Source of the DNA: 3-1-20CM-4-69-9 sp963833655 | GTDB lineage: Bacteria > Actinomycetota > Thermoleophilia > Gaiellales > Gaiellaceae | Assembly (NCBI GenBank): GCA_963833655.1 | Contig: CAWHYL010000006.1 | Location: 62,001 to 126,000, forward strand | Length of the DNA stretch: 64,000 nt | Direction: 5' to 3' | Part shown: positions 63,311 through 64,000 of the stretch, piece by piece | Position numbering within the stretch: position 1 is the stretch's first letter | Layout of the letters: the number at the start of each line of letters is the position of its first letter | Notes under the pieces: generated by a model | Told to the model about the DNA's origin: nothing | The model's database searches: none | The model's input: only the letters and a program-made list of their open reading frames with translations | Position numbers and translations under genes: made by a program

Positions 63311-64000
63311 CGACGACGGCGGAAGAGGCCGGCACGCGCCGAGTCCGGCGCGGGCTCCTCGCCGAGCGCTCTCGCACCCGCGAGCACGTCGGGCGCGCGC
63401 AGCGTCATCAGCTCCGACCGCTCGAGGCCGGCGAGGTCGGTGCCCTCGACGCGCGCGAGCCTGAGCGCCTGCGCGTTGAGCGCCTGCTCGAACAGCGTGC
63501 GGGCGAAGCGCGCGTTGCCGAAGCCCTCCCCCCGAGCCGCGCCCGCCAGAATCGTGCGGAGCGCCTCGGTCGCATCGGGGTCGAGCGTGTACTCGTACTC
63601 CCCCGCCAGCTTCACGGTGATCGCCACGAGCTCGTCCGTCGAGTAGTCCGGGAAGCTGATCTCGCGCGAGAACCGCGAGCGCAGCCCCGGGTTCGACTGC
63701 AGGAACCGCTGCATCAGCCGCGGGTAGCCGGCGACGATGACGACGAGGCGATGACGGTAGTCCTCCATCCGCTTGAGCAGCGTCTCGATCGCCTCCGGCC
63801 CGAAGTCGTACCGCTCGTCGCCGACGGAGAGCGAATACGCCTCGTCGATGAAGAGCACGCCGTCGAGCGCGCGCCGGATGACGCGGTCGGTCTTGATCGC
63901 CGTCATCCCAACGTACTGGCCGACGAGGGCGGCACGGTCGACCTCGACCAGATGGCCGCGGCGGAGCAGGCCCATCGCGCGGTACATCTCCGCCAGGAGG
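63307..64000 (-). CDS. AAA ATPase of the SpoVK/CbbX/EccA type, N-terminus cut by window edge
   Basis: About 231 C-terminal residues are visible. They include AEMYRAMGLLRRGHLVEVDR, the pore-side QYVGMTAIKT, Walker B GVLFIDEAYSLSVGD, sensor 1 VVIVAGYPRLMQRFLQSNPG, and arginine fingers in GLRSRFSREISFPDYS. The C-terminal lid has GEGFGNARFARTLFEQAL. The Walker A lies outside the window. Such hexamers remodel proteins (Rubisco activase CbbX, type VII secretion EccA, SpoVK). Confidence 0.9.
   Translation of the reverse strand, partial: LLAEMYRAMGLLRRGHLVEVDRAALVGQYVGMTAIKTDRVIRRALDGVLFIDEAYSLSVGDERYDFGPEAIETLLKRMEDYRHRLVVIVAGYPRLMQRFLQSNPGLRSRFSREISFPDYSTDELVAITVKLAGEYEYTLDPDATEALRTILAGAARGEGFGNARFARTLFEQALNAQALRLARVEGTDLAGLERSELMTLRAPDVLAGARALGEEPAPDSARAGLFRRRR

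Overview
The window is very GC-rich, has long overlapping reading frames, uses many GTG/TTG starts, and carries families typical of Actinobacteria: SARP/BTAD regulators, an ECF41 sigma factor, DUF2252, DUF1326/DUF2182, UgpC/MsiK-type sugar ABC ATPases and a DasR-like GntR. The mix (BTAD regulator fused to an oligopeptide-binding domain, HTTM/DCC pair, AlkZ-like winged-helix protein) suggests a deep-branching lineage such as Thermoleophilia (Solirubrobacterales/Gaiellales-like). That placement is inference. I see no complete rRNA or tRNA gene, insertion sequence, prophage or CRISPR array.

Layout. 0-13 kb: two paralogous SARP-type regulators (one cut by the left edge; the complete one is a DNA-binding, transmembrane, beta-propeller and substrate-binding fusion), each with secreted-protein genes transcribed divergently; an HTTM/DCC/mannosyltransferase operon; an ECF41 sigma gene and a divergent MFS exporter that share a promoter region with two ECF41-type promoters. 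Four tRNA-3'-end-like fragments lie between genes in this part. 13-33 kb: mostly metabolic and stress genes (quinone-type reductase, AlkZ-like protein, subtilase, tandem VOC protein, BNR protein plus MoaD, aldo/keto reductase and SQR-like flavoprotein, DUF1326/DUF2182 plus a 24-residue cysteine peptide, SulP transporter, DUF2252, ferric-reductase-like membrane protein and ApbE, lamin-tail protein).

33-43.3 kb: an amino-sugar utilisation locus. A GntR/UTRA regulator with three DasR-type boxes sits between a leftward operon (substrate-binding protein, two permeases, ATPase, NagA, cupin) and a rightward operon (GntR, a MurQ fused to an unknown barrel-like domain, a SIS-domain isomerase/deaminase). 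Together they would import an N-acetylated sugar, cleave MurNAc-6-P, deacetylate GlcNAc-6-P and deaminate GlcN-6-P. 43.3-51.2 kb: a Rieske oxygenase, then a second sugar ABC system ending in a GH38 alpha-mannosidase, so probably mannoside uptake and hydrolysis.

51.2-62.3 kb: a cell-surface locus and the most interesting part. Two large secreted Gln/Asn/Thr/Ala-rich proteins (1042 and about 662 residues) are built from the same repeat motif; one has 11 cysteine-bearing units and is free, the other has 6-7 cysteine-free units and a C-terminal membrane anchor. Around them are two related Pro/His-rich single-pass membrane proteins, a YbjN-domain protein, an Ig/FnIII secreted protein and an orphan LuxR-type response regulator transcribed divergently from the anchored repeat protein. 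The arrangement recalls curli (CsgA/CsgB with CsgD) without sequence evidence of homology. 62.3-64 kb: a SigB/SigF-like sigma factor lacking region 3, an overlapping membrane-bound ribbon-helix-helix protein, and an AAA ATPase cut by the right edge.

Adjacent genes in operons very often overlap by an NTGA start/stop, so translational coupling is widespread.
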